Shown piece after piece: positions 60,852 through 64,000 of a stretch of DNA of 64,000 bases. Source of the stretch: Clostridiales bacterium Firm_04 (GTDB taxonomy: Bacteria > Bacillota > Clostridia > Oscillospirales > Ruminococcaceae); the NCBI GenBank assembly GCA_001603005.1, contig LVAJ01000012.1, forward strand, positions 186,001 to 250,000, given 5' to 3'. Made by a program: the position numbers and the translations under genes. The notes under the pieces are model-generated. The model did no database searches and had not been told where the DNA came from. It saw only the letters and a list, made by a program, of their open reading frames with translations. Each line of letters begins with the position of its first letter. The first letter of the stretch is position 1.

Positions 60852-63584
60852 TTATTTTTGACCAAGCTGTGAATACGGAACCATTCGAGCAATATACTGC
60901 AAAATGAGAGTTGCATCCTCCGAATCAACACTATTGTTATACTTGCAGTCTGCATTCAGCATGCCCTGATCGGTAATCTTTGCGTCCTTATCCTCAACAA
61001 AGAACTTGCTCAGCAGAACTACGTCGGAAACATCAACGGAACCGTCGCAGTTGACATCACCGAAATTCGCCTTCTTGGCATCCGGCTCATTCTCCTTTGA
61101 CGAAGTCGTCGAAGTCTTCGTTGTCGATTCGGCAGGCTTTGTTGTAGCAGCCGGCTGATTCTTCACATCGCTCGGCTTGGATCCGTCCGGTGCAACGCCC
61201 CAGACCTGCTCGCCGTCCACATACATCGTGATCTTATCATACAGATACGGTGCAACATTCAGCGAAACGCCAAGCTCCTCAGCAGTTTTCAGATCGCTGC
61301 GACTGTAGTCGTTGGACGGATCCCAGATAAAGGTGAATTTGTCATTCTGAACCGCATCCATCAGTGCAAACTGGCACTGCAGCGAGCCGTAGAACTGATA
61401 GTCGCTCCATGTCAGTTCGAGGTAGCATTCGCCGTCATCGCCGTATTCCACAATGTCATACTGCACCTGATATTCGCCGTTTGTCGCGGACTTCATTGCG
61501 TCGTAGTCCGGACGGATCGTGATGTCTTCCAGCTTGCAGTTATTGTCGTAAAGCTCCTTCGCGCTGAAATAGTACCGAACCTTGATCTCCTTCGGGTAGC
61601 GCGGCGGACGCTGTGTCTGATTCGAGATCTCAACAAGAACCTGTGTCGCCATGTTGTCTTCCTGACCGATCGCAGCCTTCAGCGTAAACTCCTGAAGCTC
61701 CTCAGCAGTCTTATAGGTCGATTCCAGCGGCGGGAAGTCCGGAGTGGGCTTCATGTCATCGGTGCCGTAGAAGTTATACAGACCTGCGCATGCGCCGACG
61801 AATGCTGCGTTGTAGTCAACCGCAACTTCGTTGTAGATATAGTCCTTTGTAATATCGCGGTGCCAGTCGCCGCCGTCCGGACCGCCGACGAGGGCGCCCC
61901 AGAGAACATGCGTCTGATCCGCCGGATGATCCATGTTCAGATCCAGTGAACCGTGTGCTGCACGGTGATGCGGATGCGATGCCGCGGTATCGGAATAGCC
62001 GACAATGTACGGACGGTTCATCGGGTTTTTGCCCATGATGTATTCCATCTGACCTTCTGCCCAGTCGGAGAACGTCTTATCGCCGGTCTCCTTCGCGTAA
62101 ACACATGCACAGAGCTGTGCAGCCGTGTCATAACGTGCAGAACCGTAGTCATTCAGCATTGCGAAGCCGTGCGGCGTCTTTGCAAGGAATGCGCCGTCCG
62201 TATCCGGCAGATCCTTGATCTCGGCAGCCGTCATCGGCTTATTCCAGATCTCATCATCGGTGCCGAACTTCTTGTGCGCATGCACACCGACCGGGCATGC
62301 AGGCTGCTTCATCGCTTTTTCATCCGCCTCGCTCATGCCGGAGAAATACTCCAGATTCCAGCGGAAAATGTACCAGTCTCTCGCGGTATTGGTGATCGGC
62401 GCAAGCTTTGCGAACACGCCGCCCCAGACAGTATCCCAGCAATGCACCCAGATGTTCTGCCAGCAGTTGCCGGTGTCCGCGATGATACGCTTCATGTAGC
62501 CGACATACGGATGTGCGCCCATTGCGCCGGTGACTTCTTCATCAACGCCGATGATCGCTTCGATGTACTTGTCATAGGCTTCCTGCTGCTTGGTCGCATC
62601 CTTGTCAATGGTGCAGAGATACAGCCAGACAGCCGCCCACGCGAGCTCGTCATAGTCATAGCTGGAGGTATAGAAGCCGCCGTCATAGCCGAGCGACTGC
62701 ACCTTCAGACCTTCGTCCTCTTTGTGTGTCTCAACTGCAAATTCATACAGCGCATAAGCACCCTTGAGGCATTCTTCCGCATATTCCGGCTCTGTATCCT
62801 TAAAGTTCAGATAGGAAATTGCAAGCGCCGCAGCGGTACCGGCGCACATATCGGACGCAGGCGTATCTACCGTCGCAAGGTATGCAGGTCTTGCGAAATC
62901 GAGCAGACGCTCATTCTGGAGATCCGGTGCGATCCAGTAGTTGTGGTCGATGTTGCCTTCGCCGACCTGATACACATACGCCAGAACAGAACCGTCTTCG
63001 TTATAGTAGATGCTGTTCAGGTAGAAATCGCAGAACGCATGCAGGATCTGTTCGATATGCTCTGCGTTTCCGGTCTTCTCATACGCCTCGCGGAACTCAT
63101 AATAGCCCCAGCCGAGCGTAGAAGCCGCATAGGAACCCGGCAGACAGAATTTGACATGGTCGCCCGCGTCGTGCATACCGCCTTCGCAGTTCAGGCAGCC
63201 GTCGCCGTCCGGATCGAGAATTGCCTTGTTCTTGGAAATAAACGCATCCGAAACATTGACGCCCTTGAAATCTTCCCCGTACTTTTTCAGCGGAATGTGC
63301 TCGTCTTCCATGTGGCAGTCGCCGCGCCATTCGAGATTTCCGGTTCGCTTGCCGCACTTGTTCGCATCGTAGAAATAGATCGAATATTGCAGTGCCTTTG
63401 CAAAATTCACCTCTACATCATCATACGAAAAACTGCTGGCATCCGGAAATTTCTTGTCCTTTTCATCCACCGTGCCGGGATCTTCACCGGCAGCAGCGAA
63501 TGCGGACAGTACACAGACGCCTGACATGAGCGCGGAAAGGCAGACGGAGAATCCTGCCTTCAGCAGCTTGTTTTTCTGGTTCAT
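60852..63584 (-). CDS. GH9 cellulase with CBM3-like module and dockerin, paralogue
   Basis: A 910-residue secreted enzyme with the same architecture as the product of 56412-59240: signal peptide (MNQKNKLLKAGFSVCLSAL to AFAAA), GH9 domain (MHDAGDHVKFCLP, WVHCWDTVWGG, ASHPHHRAAHG, NEVAVDYNAAFVG), CBM3-like module (KVRYYFSAKELYD to SNDYSRSD), Thr/Lys linker and dockerin (FGDVNCDGSVDVSDVVLLSKF, NADCKYNNSVDSEDAT). The paralogues are nearly identical over long blocks, so they arose by duplication. This one carries a different insertion before the second half of the GH9 domain (ACPVGVHAHKKFGTDDEIW). ATG at 63584 with GGGGTGGAG is preferred over GTG at 63596. Confidence 0.96.
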   Translation of the reverse strand: MNQKNKLLKAGFSVCLSALMSGVCVLSAFAAAGEDPGTVDEKDKKFPDASSFSYDDVEVNFAKALQYSIYFYDANKCGKRTGNLEWRGDCHMEDEHIPLKKYGEDFKGVNVSDAFISKNKAILDPDGDGCLNCEGGMHDAGDHVKFCLPGSYAASTLGWGYYEFREAYEKTGNAEHIEQILHAFCDFYLNSIYYNEDGSVLAYVYQVGEGNIDHNYWIAPDLQNERLLDFARPAYLATVDTPASDMCAGTAAALAISYLNFKDTEPEYAEECLKGAYALYEFAVETHKEDEGLKVQSLGYDGGFYTSSYDYDELAWAAVWLYLCTIDKDATKQQEAYDKYIEAIIGVDEEVTGAMGAHPYVGYMKRIIADTGNCWQNIWVHCWDTVWGGVFAKLAPITNTARDWYIFRWNLEYFSGMSEADEKAMKQPACPVGVHAHKKFGTDDEIWNKPMTAAEIKDLPDTDGAFLAKTPHGFAMLNDYGSARYDTAAQLCACVYAKETGDKTFSDWAEGQMEYIMGKNPMNRPYIVGYSDTAASHPHHRAAHGSLDLNMDHPADQTHVLWGALVGGPDGGDWHRDITKDYIYNEVAVDYNAAFVGACAGLYNFYGTDDMKPTPDFPPLESTYKTAEELQEFTLKAAIGQEDNMATQVLVEISNQTQRPPRYPKEIKVRYYFSAKELYDNNCKLEDITIRPDYDAMKSATNGEYQVQYDIVEYGDDGECYLELTWSDYQFYGSLQCQFALMDAVQNDKFTFIWDPSNDYSRSDLKTAEELGVSLNVAPYLYDKITMYVDGEQVWGVAPDGSKPSDVKNQPAATTKPAESTTKTSTTSSKENEPDAKKANFGDVNCDGSVDVSDVVLLSKFFVEDKDAKITDQGMLNADCKYNNSVDSEDATLILQYIARMVPYSQLGQK

Positions 63585-63638
63585 ATAAATCTCCACCCCT
63601 CTTGTTTTTCGGCATTTCTGCCGTGGAACGTATAACGC

Positions 63639-63661
63639 TGTGATACCCCCCGGCGATCACA
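63639..63661 (-). promoter_or_regulatory. Stem-loop with CCGGGGG loop, copy in second GH9 leader
   Basis: Minus strand: TGTGAT, loop containing CGCCGGGGGGT, ATCACA; 55 bp before the start codon, matching the element at 59285-59312 in stem position and loop. Confidence 0.45.
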
Positions 63662-63687
63662 GTCTGTACCTTTTTTTACTTCGCGGA

Positions 63688-64000
63688 TTATTTTTTCATA
63701 CCGCAGCAGAATTTATATTTTTTGCCGCTTCCGCAAGGGCAGGGCTCATTCGGTCCCACCTTTTTCTTGGAAGTCGCCTGCTTCGTGAAGCTGCCGTCAC
63801 CGGCGCCCGCATTCGGCGCATCCGGCTTCGCGACCTGCTCACGCTCCGGTGCGCGGTTTTCTGCAAGCTGAATCGTCAGCAGCAGACGAACCGTATCCTC
63901 GCGGATCGCTTCGACCATTGCATCAAACATCTCAAAGCCTTCATAGCGATACTCAACGACCGGATTCTTCTGAGCATAGCCGCGCAGTCCCATGCCGCGC
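63688..64000 (-). CDS. secA: Protein translocase ATPase SecA, C-terminal end only
   Basis: The last 100-odd residues of SecA, the motor of Sec-dependent export; the gene continues beyond the window. MGLRGYAQKNPVVEYRYEGFEMFDAM is the conserved end of the helical scaffold region, followed by a variable linker and the zinc-binding SEC-C tail GPNEPCPCGSGKKYKFCCG. It runs in the same direction as the GH9 genes, 103 bp upstream of one. Confidence 0.96.
   Translation of the reverse strand, partial: RGMGLRGYAQKNPVVEYRYEGFEMFDAMVEAIREDTVRLLLTIQLAENRAPEREQVAKPDAPNAGAGDGSFTKQATSKKKVGPNEPCPCGSGKKYKFCCGMKK

Noticed and set aside
1..64000. Insertion sequences, integrases, phage genes, tRNA or rRNA genes
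   Set aside because: I found no transposase or integrase motifs and no tRNA-like cloverleaf. The metallophore-like locus shows no obvious mobility signs at its borders.

Overview
The window comes from a low-redundancy Firmicute chromosome of moderate G+C and looks like a plant-fibre-degrading gut or rumen Ruminococcus-type bacterium. The evidence is three secreted glycoside hydrolases with C-terminal type I dockerins (two are GH9 cellulases with a CBM3-like module), a meso-diaminopimelate dehydrogenase, a Firmicute-style SecA tail, TTGACA/TATAAT promoters with 17-bp spacers, and GGAGG-type ribosome binding sites. The species is inferred and was not checked against any database.

Layout. 1-13.6 kb is mostly housekeeping: smpB (partial), a three-gene operon with a PflX-type radical SAM protein, malic enzyme, a YdcF/SanA-like protein, ddh, HU, a DUF6465-like protein, a class B penicillin-binding protein, a short amidase, an OmpR-type two-component pair whose kinase has a very unusual Trp-Asn-Pro repeat region, and a MurJ/SpoVB-like flippase. 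13.6-51.2 kb is one long plus-strand locus of 19 genes with almost no gaps. It starts behind a strong promoter and a leader of about 360 nt and ends at a clear terminator. It runs: two YbtP/YbtQ-like ABC transporter genes, a type II thioesterase, about a dozen NRPS/PKS and stand-alone carrier or ligase genes, then a complete MptD-type ECF transporter (S, T and a fused double ATPase). 51.3-64 kb holds azlCD, the dockerin hydrolases, an AEC-family permease, rarA and the 3' end of secA.

The central locus is the point of interest. It encodes an EntE/YbtE-like aryl-acid AMP ligase fused to a heterocyclization (Cy) domain, two further Cy-type domains, an adenylation domain whose readable pocket residues match the cysteine code, a methyltransferase-like insert in that A domain, and a C-methylating PKS module. 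This parts list resembles yersiniabactin/pyochelin-type aryl-thiazoline metallophores, but it is split into many small proteins. Both PKS modules lack an acyltransferase, there is no terminal thioesterase domain, and no aryl-acid synthase is in the window. YbtPQ-like transporters on one side and an ECF importer on the other fit a make-export-reimport system. The sequence GTTAGC-N4-GCTAAC (one copy slightly degenerate) occurs twice in the leader, 74 bp apart, and once inside the first NRPS gene, and may be the operator. I propose a previously undescribed, probably metal-responsive, aryl-capped NRPS-PKS metallophore system in a cellulolytic gut bacterium. The chemistry and the metal are inference.
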